From: Tribonema minus | Taxonomy: Eukaryota; Sar; Xanthophyceae; Tribonematales; Tribonemataceae | Reading direction: 5' to 3' | DNA: 64,000 nucleotides | Assembly: GCA_017506865.1 (NCBI GenBank) | Contig: JAFCMP010000549.1 | Span: 248,001 to 312,000 of the forward strand | Position numbers and translations under genes: made by a program | The notes under the pieces: model-generated | Databases searched by the model: none | The model's input: only the letters and a program-made list of their open reading frames with translations | What the model was told of the DNA's origin: nothing | Part shown: positions 42,101 through 46,226 of the stretch, in pieces | Layout of the letters: each line of letters starts with the position of its first letter | How positions within the stretch are numbered: position 1 is the first letter of the stretch

Positions 42101-44770
42101 CGCAGAGCTTCGTGTGTTGATTGGCAGATGGTCAGAAGGATATGAGACATGCGCTGCGTATTGGCGCTTTCTGTGTAGAAAAGTCACATCAAGCCCCGTA
42201 AATCACAATAGGTTGGTGCGGATCACGCAAGAGCAAAATGCATACACACCGAACGCGCCCACATGTGTTGAACTAACTCACGGTCTTATAAATAACAGTG
42301 CGTATACACATTGCATGAACAGCGCATCTACAGTGCACAACGCCCTACATTACACGTACATTTTTCCGAAACCGTACCTGTGGACGTGAAGGCGCCGGAG
42401 GCGTGGGGGCCGGCAAAACGACGCCGTACTTGCACTAGTAGCCCGCTAAGCACTGCGCAGCGGGTACTCATTTTGCTATGGCAGTGTATGTATATGTTGC
42501 ATATGCATGCACCGTAAATTACGGTCCGTAATAACAGCGCACACCACCCTAAATCACACATACACTTTGCAGCAACCCTACCTGTGGACGTGAAGGCACC
42601 GGAGGCGTAGGGCCCAGCGAAAGTCGCATTGGGCGCTGCCGAAACGACGCCGTACTTGCAGTAGTACCCCGCTGAGCACTGTGCAGTTGGCGCCGCCAGC
42701 CCCTCCGTCTCACAGTAGTGGCCCTGCGCAGCATGGCGATAGCGCACAGGAAACATTGCGCGTGTGTAGCTCACAGTGAATGGCAATTGCCAACATAAAG
42801 AAAACATTGCGAGTTTGTAGCTTATGGTGAATGGCGATAGCGAACAGAAAGAAAACATTGCGCGTTCGTAGCTTACGGTGAATGGCGATAGCGAACAGAA
42901 AGGAAACATGCGCGTTTGTAGCTTACGGTGAAGTTTCTGGAGGCCGTCTCGCAGCAGTGACGCTGCGCAGCATGGCATTAGAAAATACGAGGCGTTGCGC
43001 GCATGCAGTTTGCGGTGACGCTCCTGGAAGTGCGTGGTAATAGTTCAAGCGGGTGACGTGCCCCTGACGGTGACGCTACGCTGGGAGGTCACAAACGCCA
43101 GCAGCAGGACAGAATGAGCCTGTTCTTGTTCGTGTGCAGTATGGATGTAATGTTCAAGAGGTGACGTTCTGCTGCGATTGGCGTAGCTGCAGCAAGGCAT
43201 GTAGGTATGTCATGCCGCAGCAGTGGCCCCGGTGTGCGTGCGGCGCGGGCGGGGTGAGCAGCGCGATGATGTGCATACCTGCGTACATATGTTAGAGTCA
43301 AAAAGTTTGGTAAGGACGACACTGACCTTAAGCTGGCAACTTTGTGGAGGGCAGCGCTAGAGGCCCCGTGATTGACCATGAGAGCGAGAGGCAGTGCAGA
43401 AAGCGCAACACGGGCATTCCGCGCGCAGCACTGAGTAGTACTTCAAAACATCACTGTGCTGTTACGCCATCGTAGAGCCCTGGTAACTGACGCAGTCGCT
43501 AGCTCACAAACCACGTCGCATTGCTCAACCTTGTCAGCAATCTTCTCACCTCGGAGCACACGATACAGTCCGACACCGCATCCTGGCCTGTTGATGGCAG
43601 GTAGGTTCCTATGGGGCACGCCACCGGTATTCCCGTCCCCGTACCGCAGTAGTGGCCGGCCGTGCAGGTGTGGTTGGTTGCAGTGCTCGTCTTGCCCATC
43701 TGGTCCTGTGCTTAGAGGCGGCAGCACCAGTAGTATGAGCAGTGAAGCTGCAACTTGTGCTGTAGCTTCGCTAGCGCAAGCGCTCATATGGCAGTTGGCG
43801 GTAAAATCAAGCGAATTTTTTCATGTGCACGTATGGACACCGTCCAATGCCAGGTTTCACTGCATCTGTTTTGTGGATTCGTGGCACTCGGCTGAAATGG
43901 CAGTTGGCGTGAAAGCCATGCGCATTTCTTCATGTGCGCGTGTCGGCACTGCGCAATGCCAGGCTTCACCGCGGAGCTTGCGTGGGTTTGCGGCACAGGA
44001 CTGAAATGGCAGTTGGCGTGAAACCCAAGCGGATTTCTTCGGGAGCGTGTGTCGACACCGTGCAATGCCATGTTTCACTGCATACTCTGTGTGGGTTTGC
44101 GCCACATTGCAATCACATTGGCGCGCGGTGCTCACGTACCTGTGAGCCAGTGGGACAGTAGAAGGTTGCTAAGCACTGCCCTGTCTGTGTAGTGAGGCCC
44201 TGCATGCGAGCACACGGACAGCCGCTTGTTGAAGTTAAGAACAGGAGGAACTGAGTGGTGACAATGTCCCGCATGCAGGTCACTTGCAATCTCAAGGAAG
44301 GCACCAATAACATGTTGGCGAGGATGGCGTGAGGGAAAAAGCACTCTTATATAGCTATAGGGTTCGGGAAGTCATGCAGCACGACAGACGGTCGCAGTTG
44401 ATGATCTACAAAGATTGTGTGTCAACTGCAGCAGATTGCTGAAGGGTATCTGCGGAAACATCAACAAGAGCTACATCTGCACAACACAGCCTACGGATGC
44501 AGCTGGCTGTCATTTACGTACCTGAGTGGCGCAGTAGCTTCCAGCGGTGCAGTCGGTGCACTGTAAAACAGACGTCAGCCCCGTGGATGCTCCATAGGTG
44601 CCAATCGGGCATTTGGTGCCTGCAGATCCCGTGGCAACTGGACAGTAGTAGCCTTGAGGGCAGATGGCAGGTGCTGCGAAGCTGCCTTGCAGCAGCGCCA
44701 CTGCAAGCAACAGCAGTGCTGCTGCTGTTGCTGTGCCTGCCAGCTTCACTGGCCCATTGCGAAGCCTCAT
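1..44770 (-). CDS. Giant GCC2/GCC3-repeat type I membrane protein with coiled-coil tail (43 exons, 3' partial)
   Basis: A single-pass surface protein of unknown function. The ATG at 44770 opens a signal peptide. Six cysteine-rich modules follow (residues about 84-1436), then more cysteine-rich segments to about 1950, a linker, a transmembrane helix at about 2294-2317 and an Ala/Glu/Arg-rich coiled-coil region to residue 4285 at the window edge. The cysteine spacing (CxxGYYCPxG, CPxGTF, CDPCPAG) is that of GCC2/GCC3, also called ephrin-receptor-like, repeats known from large receptor-like proteins of algae and other protists. I chained 43 exons with consistent phases; total 12,855 nt, an exact multiple of three. 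All introns are GT-AG except one GC-AG. No kinase or other catalytic domain is visible. Adhesion, sensing or a cortical scaffold are guesses. Extra symmetric exons could have been missed in the longer introns. Exon groups are listed separately. Confidence 0.85.
742..1596 (-). CDS. Giant gene exon 42: coiled coil
   Basis: 285 codons, phase 0 at both ends, starting TEWLQEAAAARRAACEAQLE and ending EEASVAAAEK before GTGAAT. Long runs of Ala with Glu/Arg pairs (ELASRQDEAHSLRERHDRQ, ALAAERARREAALRDRL) give a strong coiled-coil pattern. The flanking introns (307-741 and 1597-2076) each contain a telomere-like tract and nothing else I recognise. Confidence 0.72.
2077..2688 (-). CDS. Giant gene exon 41: coiled-coil cassette
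   Basis: 204 codons, phase 0 at both ends. I set the start at the acceptor GCGCGCAG because it gives QLESAALEAEVASAANREL, which aligns with the start of exon 40. An open frame extends further upstream, so a longer form using an acceptor near 2738 is possible but does not fit phase. A Pro-rich kink (PPPPQQPK) and a basic stretch (RLMMVKSRLAAKAARRR) interrupt the Ala-rich helix. Donor CAG|GTTGGT is weak compared with its neighbours. Confidence 0.68.
3320..3958 (-). CDS. Giant gene exon 40: coiled-coil cassette
   Basis: 213 codons, phase 0 at both ends. Starts ERERAALQAQVAAAADMEL after the acceptor CATCAG and ends CSDLDQLQ before GTGGGG. Its start is parallel to exon 41 and its second half to exon 39, so the tail grew by duplicating whole phase-0 exons. 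Ala content is very high and charged residues recur at heptad-like spacing. The introns on either side (2689-3319 and 3959-4524) show no other feature. Confidence 0.75.
4525..5541 (-). CDS. Giant gene exon 39: coiled coil with poly-Gln tract
   Basis: 339 codons, phase 0 at both ends, beginning ARLEAELQEAATAA and ending QREQQE. It contains a Gln/Pro tract of about 40 residues (4741-4862) made of CAG codons, written CTG on the plus strand. Its second half matches exon 40: RAARETELLRAGECE against HAAREAALLRGGDCG, and GAAELADALALSAAEQ against GTAELARALAASADEQ. The two exons are therefore tandem paralogues. The CAG tract is likely length-polymorphic. Confidence 0.75.
5860..6390 (-). repeat. Copies of exon 38 donor edge mixed with telomere-like tracts
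   Basis: The true edge at 6391 (plus-strand ACCTGCTTGGCGGCCAGCGC) recurs near 6276-6308, 6107-6145, 6015-6030 and 5860-5895, each with part of the exon's RRAALAAKQ-coding end. Between the copies are degenerate TTAGGG/CCCTAA runs. Period is about 90-170 bp. Confidence 0.8.
6391..8409 (-). CDS. Giant gene exon 38: long Ala/Glu/Arg-rich coiled-coil exon
   Basis: The largest exon, exactly 673 codons and phase 0 at both ends. It starts DLAARLQALLLQEADELKR and is helical and Ala-rich for the first 330 or so residues. A disordered middle follows (poly-Ser/Gly near RRSSSGSGGG, acidic TSDDSAADVKEG), then a stretch of tandem Ala/Pro/Thr repeats (about 6780-6965), then helical sequence ending RAEGVMRAALAAKQ. 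The plus strand is also open because of GCC-type codons, but the splice-site and phase agreement favours the minus strand. Function unknown; a coiled-coil spacer or scaffold is likely. Confidence 0.75.
8730..9163 (-). CDS. Giant gene exon 37: basic, Gly-rich juxtamembrane tail
   Basis: First cytoplasmic exon. It starts after TTAG at 9164 and reads GVGHAPAYRRAKGRP, then a basic patch (ALRKKTRKDQ), Gly-rich and Gly/Glu-rich low-complexity tracts with Ser-Pro sites (FGSPRARSPH), then the first helical stretch (VDMRELVERLQRHHDAMESE). Length 434 nt joins phase 1 to phase 0. The 5' edge of this exon is partly duplicated at 9240-9310 across a telomere-like tract. The basic patch next to the membrane could bind lipid head groups; this is inference. 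Confidence 0.72.
9183..9310. repeat. Telomere-like tract inside a duplicated exon edge
   Basis: GGGGTTAGGGTTGGGGTTAG and related runs to 9246, directly followed by a copy of the exon 37 edge (GCGAGGGGGCGCCTTGGCGG), which also ends in a CTATTAG acceptor like the true one. Confidence 0.75.
9710..10484 (-). CDS. Giant gene exon 36: membrane-proximal domain and transmembrane helix
   Basis: This exon (258 codons plus one base) begins ELDLTALLEKRRRM. It contains a Gln-rich tract with CAG-type codons (about 10205-10285) and then a compact domain of about 115 residues with two or three cysteines (SPLTCIAVGDSLLFD, GCYPVYQKDS). It ends in a single hydrophobic helix, WPLIGGLLGGLAAAALAVV and onward to ALYYFRSRAW. 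The positive residues straight after the helix place the N-terminal side outside and the tail inside (positive-inside rule). Domain spacing suggests a cupredoxin-like or beta-sandwich juxtamembrane fold, but that is a guess. Donor CAG|GTATTG, phase 1. Confidence 0.8.
10846..12150 (-). CDS. Giant gene exons 34-35: end of cysteine-rich ectodomain
   Basis: Exon 34 (11965-12150, 62 codons) starts ALPSDEDGVIDC and has eight cysteines ending ICQCTDLQ, again EGF-like spacing. Exon 35 (10846-11190, 115 codons) starts DLDAVCDAACRAAAM and goes into a Gly/Ser-rich linker (positions about 11075-11105) and an Ala/Gly-rich stretch. Both exons are phase 0 at both ends. Exon 34 is flanked on both sides by tandem copies of its own edges: about eight acceptor-side copies upstream (12235-13165) and three donor-side copies downstream (11605-11870). 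The intron 11191-11964 also contains a GGCTCAGCA-type minisatellite. Confidence 0.78.
11220..11575. repeat. GGCTCAGCA minisatellite
   Basis: Dense imperfect repeats of an 11-12 bp unit (CACGGCTCAGCA) with longer units that alternate CATGGCTCAGCA and ACACGGCTCAG. It lies in the intron next to exon 35. The unit resembles the end word of the exon 23 donor copies. Confidence 0.85.
11605..11870 (-). repeat. 3 copies of exon 34 donor edge
   Basis: Plus-strand word CACCTGCAAGT with GCACTGGCAGATGC after it marks the true donor edge at 11961-11990. It recurs at about 11615, 11725 and 11838, a regular period near 112 bp, each with diverged intron sequence between. The donor is GT in all but may lack the +3 to +6 match. 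Confidence 0.8.
12235..13165 (-). repeat. About 8 decayed copies of exon 34 acceptor edge
   Basis: Upstream of the true acceptor at 12150, copies of its edge (sense CAG then GCGTTGCCCTCTGATGAAG) lie near 12260, 12350, 12470, 12620, 12735, 12880, 12995 and 13130, about 110-150 bp apart. Each keeps about 30 bases of exon start, and all eight keep an AG at the acceptor position. Several still encode ALPSDED-like residues. None has the rest of the exon. Confidence 0.85.
13497..15512 (-). CDS. Giant gene exons 31-33: cysteine-rich segment
   Basis: Exons 15385-15512, 14781-14917 and 13497-13655, about residues 1752-1889. Motifs: RMCPSGMYGADPLRLTC and CTAGYICLEGATA; then CPKGSYCPAGAREEIPC and CLLCPEGSYQ; then CLPCSASST, QCSCVGLN and CLCKPGYNFYADGK. 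The last has an EGF-like or hyalin-like CxCxxGY pattern rather than the GCC2/GCC3 form. Phase 1 joins exons 31 and 32; phase 0 joins 32 and 33. Introns carry the TTCnnGAA minisatellite (15190-15356) and five acceptor-side copies of exon 33 (13740-14415). Confidence 0.78.
13740..14415 (-). repeat. About 5 copies of exon 33 acceptor edge
   Basis: The edge of exon 33 (sense CAGGCGGAGTACGGCGCTGC and the Cys-rich start after it) recurs near 13750-13805, 13880-13930, 14055-14110, 14275-14325 and 14380-14410. The third and later copies are more diverged. The nearest copy matches over more than 50 bp, including the acceptor. Confidence 0.8.
15190..15356. repeat. TTCnnGAA minisatellite (heat-shock-element-like)
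   Basis: About seven units of 21-24 bp with core TTCCAGAACTGTTCCGGAAG. Each has TTCnnGAA pairs, the inverted arrangement of heat-shock-factor pentamers. It lies in the intron between exons 31 and 32. The resemblance may be chance from a palindromic unit. Confidence 0.85.
16178..22973 (-). CDS. Giant gene exons 22-30: irregular cysteine-rich segment
   Basis: Nine small exons: 22899-22973, 21491-21676, 19972-20059, 19483-19568, 18809-18868, 18191-18268, 17481-17634, 16900-17032 and 16178-16252. They encode about residues 1437-1751. Motifs are of the same GCC2/GCC3 flavour but no longer in modules: CASCPPGVYC, CPAGHYCEAGSAVPEPC, CPRGYYCEEGLDPIAC, CPAGYWCYEEGT, CPVGYYCPEGTVEPIPC, CTSCDGGDYCEQG, CPAGYHCPPGS and SICPLGYYGSTDGNS. 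Exon phases differ (0, 1 and 2) and all junctions agree. Donors include GTCAGT and GTATTT. Introns 15513-16177, 16253-16899, 17635-18190, 18269-18808 and 22974-23970 show little beyond short repeats. Intron 20060-21490 is a large exon-edge array. Confidence 0.78.
20290..21490 (-). repeat. Array of about 15 decayed copies of exon 23 donor edge
   Basis: The true exon 23 ends at 21491 with sense sequence encoding VPEPCPNAT before GTCAGT. Downstream in the intron the same 33-bp edge (plus-strand form GAGCACTGACCGTGG, then a GGCTCAG end) recurs near 21366, 21256, 21175, 21065, 21032, 20922, 20878, 20803, 20755, 20686, 20642, 20459, 20416, 20366 and 20312. Spacing is irregular (about 33-135 bp). 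Similarity to the true edge generally falls with distance. Most copies keep the ACG|GTCAGT donor core or a one-base variant. Confidence 0.85.
23971..27148 (-). CDS. Giant gene module 6 (exons 27089-27148, 26283-26450, 25495-25771, 23971-24083)
   Basis: Sixth and most diverged a-b-c module. Exon a is GLIEPAGPCCAGYYCPTGSQ. Exon b contains DANGKPSDPSC and CTAGSYCEEASASPVQC. The c part is again split in two, but at a different place from module 1: after CDPCPA, then GYYCEEGTSHPAVCPELFYC. It also lacks the CPxGTGAVLPACPIG ending and instead runs into CPPGTYNP. Phases join correctly (phase 1 at the split). The intron 24084-25494 holds degenerate donor-side copies of the first c exon at about 24940, 25225 and 25375, plus telomere-like tracts. 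A 29-base poly-C run is at 26885-26913 in the a-b intron. Confidence 0.8.
24840..25490 (-). repeat. Copies of exon 20 donor edge
   Basis: The donor edge of the first c exon of module 6 (plus-strand TCACCTGCCGGACAGGGGTC) recurs at about 25225-25275, 25375-25405 and 24930-24985 with growing divergence. Between them lie telomere-like tracts and many ACTTCAA words. Confidence 0.7.
26885..26913. repeat. 29-base poly-C tract
   Basis: Uninterrupted C on the plus strand, G on the sense strand, in the a6-b6 intron. A second tract (20 C) is at 36661-36680 with 13 more C at 36692-36704. Such runs are prone to length error in sequencing. Confidence 0.9.
27718..30361 (-). CDS. Giant gene module 5 (exons 30302-30361, 29412-29579, 27718-28182)
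   Basis: Fifth a-b-c module (60, 168 and 465 nt). Exon a is GLSEPAALCAAGYYCPAASM. Exon b starts DQYGLPSNATCTLTEHICP. Exon c carries CKRGVVSDAPTTG, CTQGHYCLQGTVDPTPC and CDPCPAGHYCPDLGV. The c donor GAG|GTGCGT is followed within a few bases by two TTGAAG words. The intron between b and c (28183-29411) holds at least three degenerate copies of the 3' hundred bases of exon b. The intron between a and b (29580-30301) shows no recognisable feature. Confidence 0.82.
28655..29315 (-). repeat. At least 3 copies of module 5 exon b donor half
   Basis: About 105 bp of the 3' half of exon b (coding PALCPVGTFAPSTGTAALND) recur near 29213, 29009 and 28810, with a shorter fragment near 28660; period about 200 bp. 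Each copy keeps GTGAGT or a close variant. The 5' half of exon b and its acceptor are absent, so they cannot serve as complete exons. Confidence 0.85.
30719..32451 (-). CDS. Giant gene module 4 (exons 32392-32451, 31726-31893, 30719-31174)
   Basis: Fourth a-b-c module (60, 168 and 456 nt). Exon a ends CPAGST with the donor ACG|GCAAGT, so this intron is GC-AG, the only such case I found. Exon b matches module 3 closely (DKYGKPSDTSNPLTAHVCP). Exon c lacks four residues present in modules 2 and 3 in the linker before YAST/YVST, giving 152 codons as in module 1. The c donor (CAG|GTGCTA) runs straight into a telomere-like tract at 30660-30714. A partial b-exon copy lies at about 31599-31650. A C-rich tract on the sense strand sits just before the b acceptor. 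Confidence 0.82.
32978..33130. repeat. Dispersed repeat, copy 1
   Basis: Shares a colinear series of words with 57745-57930: GAGG.GYGGAAACC, ATTCTGCACCA/ATTCCGCACCA, GCTCCYATYGAGCTYGTGC, CCGCTGGGA and CTCGAGCA/CTCAAGCA. Two unrelated introns 25 kb apart carry it, so it is likely an old transposed element. No terminal repeats or coding capacity recognised. Confidence 0.6.
33225..35296 (-). CDS. Giant gene module 3 (exons 35237-35296, 34417-34584, 33225-33692)
   Basis: Third a-b-c module. Exon sizes are 60, 168 and 468 nt, identical to module 2, and the c exons of modules 2 and 3 are nearly the same in protein sequence (both contain GTSxSYSIATTKGTYAST). These two are therefore the most recent module duplicates. 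Exon a reads GLKAPTGLCVAGYYCPLGSM. Exon b carries DMYGKPSDTSNPLTAHICP. All exon ends are phase 0. The intron between b and c (33693-34416) holds a long telomere-like tract (33787-33870) and two partial b-exon copies (34110-34190, 34265-34350). The intron between a and b (34585-35236) holds G-rich runs and no gene. Confidence 0.83.
33787..33870. repeat. Interstitial telomere-like tract (CCCTAA type)
   Basis: About 12 degenerate CCCTAA units. Similar tracts lie at 533-568, 1716-1763, 25179-25210, 25429-25482, 30660-30714 (TTAGGG direction), 36482-36532, 36808-36826, 39691-39727 (TTAGGG), 52311-52345, 62335-62353 and 62490-62525. All but the intron-edge at 30718 are well inside introns. Confidence 0.85.
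34105..34355 (-). repeat. Two partial copies of module 3 exon b donor edge
   Basis: Plus-strand ACTCACGCTGAGGCAGA followed by TGCAG.TGTTGAGCG recurs at about 34120-34190 and 34270-34330 beside the true edge at 34412. Both are shortened and diverged. Confidence 0.75.
35769..39487 (-). CDS. Giant gene module 2 (exons 39428-39487, 37378-37545, 35769-36236)
   Basis: Second a-b-c module. Exon a is 60 nt (APKAVCMAGYYCPAGSQ), exon b 168 nt (DKYGKPSDPSC, CPTGSYCVAGSTAPEPC, ALNGCTVCLS) and exon c 468 nt (QCSAGYYCKRGVVSDAP, CDPCPAGHYCPSLGVV, CPQGTGAVLPACPIGTFGG). All three exons are phase 0 at both ends, so the module can be duplicated without breaking the frame. The c donor is GTCAGT, followed at once by TTGAA-type words. 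The two long introns (36237-37377 and 37546-39427) contain partial b-exon copies at about 37065-37140 and 37230-37300, whole a-exon copies at 38960-39208, a poly-C tract at 36661-36680 and a telomere-like tract at 36482-36532. The rest of 37546-38690 shows nothing I recognise. Confidence 0.83.
37065..37300 (-). repeat. Two partial copies of module 2 exon b donor edge
   Basis: The same b-exon edge as in modules 3 and 5, at about 37065-37140 and 37232-37300, in the intron after the true exon b (37378). The edges of modules 2, 3 and 5 therefore each spawned their own local copies. Confidence 0.75.
38690..39210 (-). repeat. Three whole-exon copies of module 2 exon a
   Basis: The 60-nt exon a at 39428-39487 is followed downstream by copies at 39149-39208, 38960-39019 and, more decayed, about 38712-38775. 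Each is preceded by the same intron block (GAGAACTGAGG or similar), so the duplicated unit spans intron 3' end, exon and donor. The copy at 38960-39019 keeps both splice sites and an open frame. Confidence 0.82.
38960..39019 (-). CDS. Possible alternative exon a2' of the giant gene
   Basis: Exactly 60 nt, phase 0 at both ends, between a sense acceptor GAATCAG and donor GTGACA. It reads SMMAPKVACMEGYYCPVGSQ, keeping both cysteines and the GYYCPxGSQ end of exon a. It could be used instead of, or together with, the upstream exon a without disturbing the frame. The neighbouring copy at 39149-39208 has an open frame too, but its acceptor AG is displaced. Whether it is spliced in cannot be told from sequence. 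Confidence 0.45.
39488..41039 (-). other. Part of a 2-kb intron between modules 1 and 2
   Basis: Telomere-like tract at 39691-39727 and short CCCTAA words at 40600-40645. Both strands of 39730-40150 and 40330-40650 have short open frames with ordinary composition (plus-strand piece ELVESLSSKGWENVNTVLDA near 40010), possibly an old insertion. I recognise no family, and no splice sites connect them to the gene. Confidence 0.4.
41040..41530 (-). repeat. Five copies of module 1 exon c donor edge
   Basis: Plus-strand CCGACCTGAGCATCGCAGTA at the true edge (41531) recurs near 41421, 41308, 41224, 41138 and 41056, each followed by a CCGCCGTGC-like piece of the exon and preceded by ACTTCAAGTTCAAC. 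Period about 80-115 bp. Every unit carries the intron-start word TTGAACTTGAAGT as well as the exon end. Confidence 0.85.
41536..44199 (-). CDS. Giant gene module 1 (exons 44140-44199, 43550-43705, 42582-42723, 41536-41849)
   Basis: First copy of the a-b-c module. Exon a (60 nt) encodes a 20-residue unit ending CPTGSQ. Exon b (52 codons) has CTAGHYCGTGTG and CPIGTY. The c segment (152 codons) has SAGYYCKYGVVSAAP, a YGG-C-LGHYCPAGT unit, CDPCPAGYYCPGLG and CPQGTGAVLPACAVG. Here c is split in two by an intron at TST|GLEYGG, whereas modules 2-5 have it in one exon of almost the same length. The a-b intron (43706-44139) holds about three copies of a 105-bp repeat. The c introns hold exon-edge copies (41040-41530, 42382-42465) and three copies of an intron 3' end (41850-42115). 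Confidence 0.82.
41850..42115 (-). repeat. Three copies of an intron 3' end
   Basis: A block of about 110 bp including GAGAGCGGTCGCAAAGC and GTGTTGGCAG occurs at 41852, 41952 and 42090. The third copy also includes part of the exon edge (TACGAGTTGCCGCCAGACTCCAGCC). The first two differ by only a few bases, so they are recent. Confidence 0.88.
42382..42465 (-). repeat. Degenerate copy of the 42582-42723 exon donor half
   Basis: ACCTGTGGACGTGAAGGCGC and the following 70 bp match the true exon end at 42580-42665, with a short deletion. The donor position is intact (GTACGG against GTAGGG). Confidence 0.8.
42745..42945. repeat. 57-bp minisatellite, about 4 units
   Basis: Units contain GTTTGTAGCTTACGGTGAA, ATGGCGATAGCGAACAGAAA and a GAAACATTGCGCG end. 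The last unit leads into a broken copy of the neighbouring exon start (about 42935-42972), so the array grew from an intron 3' end. Confidence 0.85.
43780..44110. repeat. 105-bp tandem repeat, about 3 units
   Basis: Units begin GAAATGGCAGTTGGCGTGAAA and contain GACACCGTGCAATGCCA and GTGGGTTTGCGGCAC. They lie in the a-b intron of module 1. No exon-like sequence was recognised in the unit. Confidence 0.85.
44522..44770 (-). CDS. Giant gene exon 1: signal peptide and first cysteine-rich repeat
   Basis: These 83 codons begin with ATG at 44770. Residues 1 to about 33 form a signal peptide: basic start MRLRNGPVK, then a Leu/Ala core, with likely cleavage after SFAA or close to it. The first repeat follows (ICPQGYYCPVATG, then CPIGTYGASTG and CTDCTAGSYC). 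The open frame continues upstream, but the signal peptide makes this ATG the best start. The donor is CAG|GTACGT at phase 0. The signal peptide puts the cysteine-rich part in the secretory pathway and fits a surface protein. The 320-bp intron that follows (44200-44521) shows no clear feature. Confidence 0.85.
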
Positions 44771-44885
44771 TGGCTTTGATCTGTCACGCTGGGACGATAA
44801 TGTGCATGGCCATGTCGCCTGATTGCATTCAGATGCAACCCGCACAGGATGAAAATCGCAAACTGTACGTTCCAAGATGTGCCGA

Positions 44886-44903
44886 AATCCGTTGTAACGG
44901 ATT
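44886..44903. promoter_or_regulatory. Inverted repeat upstream of giant-gene ATG
   Basis: AATCCGTT and AACGGATT, 8-bp perfect arms with a 2-bp spacer, about 115 bp upstream of the ATG at 44770. A dimeric protein-binding site is plausible by position only. Confidence 0.25.
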
Positions 44904-46029
44904 GCTCAGCCAAAGTTCAAATCCCTGGAGTACTACATAGTGTGAGACCTGCAACTGTTTTTTTTTGTTGGTGCGCATGAGGCATTAACATCATTAATGC
45001 GCAATGCGATGCAACGAGTGCACAATCTCATCCAGATGACAACCACCAGTGCGACGGCTGATGTGGGACAGGGGACTTTGGGGAGCACACAGTTGAGCAC
45101 TGCTGTCAGCGAGGATTGCTGGCCCTTCATTCTTGCCTAGTCAACAAACAAGCACAAGCTGCCACAACAGTCATCATGTGTGTATATGCACCTGCCTCAC
45201 TGGCAGTGATCACATTGAGACCATCAGGGTGCATGGCCTACATCTGACTGCATCAGTTCTGCAGGGACATGTTCAGTTGCCAACGTCCAGTATACAGATG
45301 GGCTAGAGAGGACATGTTCAATGCGAAAGTCCAGTACACAGATGCGCTAGGGAGGATCAATTATGGGAGTGAGAAGCAATTAGCGCCCATCACTTGTGCC
45401 AATTCAGCGCAAGCATCTCAAAGCAACTACTTGAAACGTGGCTCAGCAGCAAGTGTAGAAGGCAAAGCAAACAGCAAAGCAGAGTCAAGATGTCAAGAGC
45501 AGAGTCAAGATGTCAAGAGATGGATGTGATGATGCCATGCATTGCGGATTGGAAAGTGCTGTGTGTCGGCTGCTTTCAGGATCCAATTACTGGCTGCTAC
45601 TAAGGCGCCTTTGTGAGTTTTATCAGCAGTGCAAGGTGCAGGTGAAAAGAGTCACAGTGTCCTACTGCAGTACTGATGCATGCGCACGCATGATCGCCAA
45701 CTGCGCACATCAAGAGCCCTACTTACATACTGCTATTTACTCTCCATGGGTGGGAGTATTACTACAAAGCTGGCCACCTGAGAGGACCGGCATCTTCTAT
45801 GCCAATGTTCTTGGCAAAGCAGAAAGTGTGGATCATCCTACAACGTGTGGAAATCAACATGAAAATGGGTGCGCAGTGCTGCCCGCGCTGCGCTGCCAGG
45901 GCCCTGTTGAGACCTGCCACACGCAAGTGCAATCTCACACCCTCCCCACTTGCTCATTGCAAGGACAGACCTGCTCCAGTGGTGCCCGGCGTTACACTAG
46001 AAAGCATGCTTTCAACCATGACCGCAGCG

Positions 46030-46220
46030 CCCCCCCCCCCCCCCCCCCTCTTACCCTTTCCTCCCGAGACACAATGGGCAGACACGCACACTACGTGTGG
46101 GCGGTGGTGGCAACTGCAAGGGAGCACTGCAGCGTCCTACCACCGCCACGGTCGCCCGGTTGCCGCATTCGACGCGCCTATATTGACATTCGCGACAGGT
46201 GCCCCCCCCCCCCCCCCCCC
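46030..46220 (-). terminator. Sense-strand poly-G runs just after the HGD stop
   Basis: G runs of 19 (46202-46220) and 19 (46030-46048) start 7 bases after the HGD stop codon. They could form G-quadruplexes in DNA or RNA and so pause polymerase near the 3' end. A terminator role is inference from position. Confidence 0.3.
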
Positions 46221-46226
46221 AATTAC

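Larger units (their letters stand above)
44771..46226. other. Intergenic region between HGD stop and giant-gene start
   Basis: 1,456 bp that must hold the HGD 3' end and the promoter and 5' leader of the giant gene. I see no TATA box in a convincing place. It has short tandem duplications (about 42 bp twice at 45268-45357; about 20 bp twice at 45478-45520) and two poly-C runs near its right end. The open plus-strand frame at 45510-46505 overlaps HGD coding sequence on the other strand and has no protein character. The region 45000-45260 shows nothing recognisable. Confidence 0.6.
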
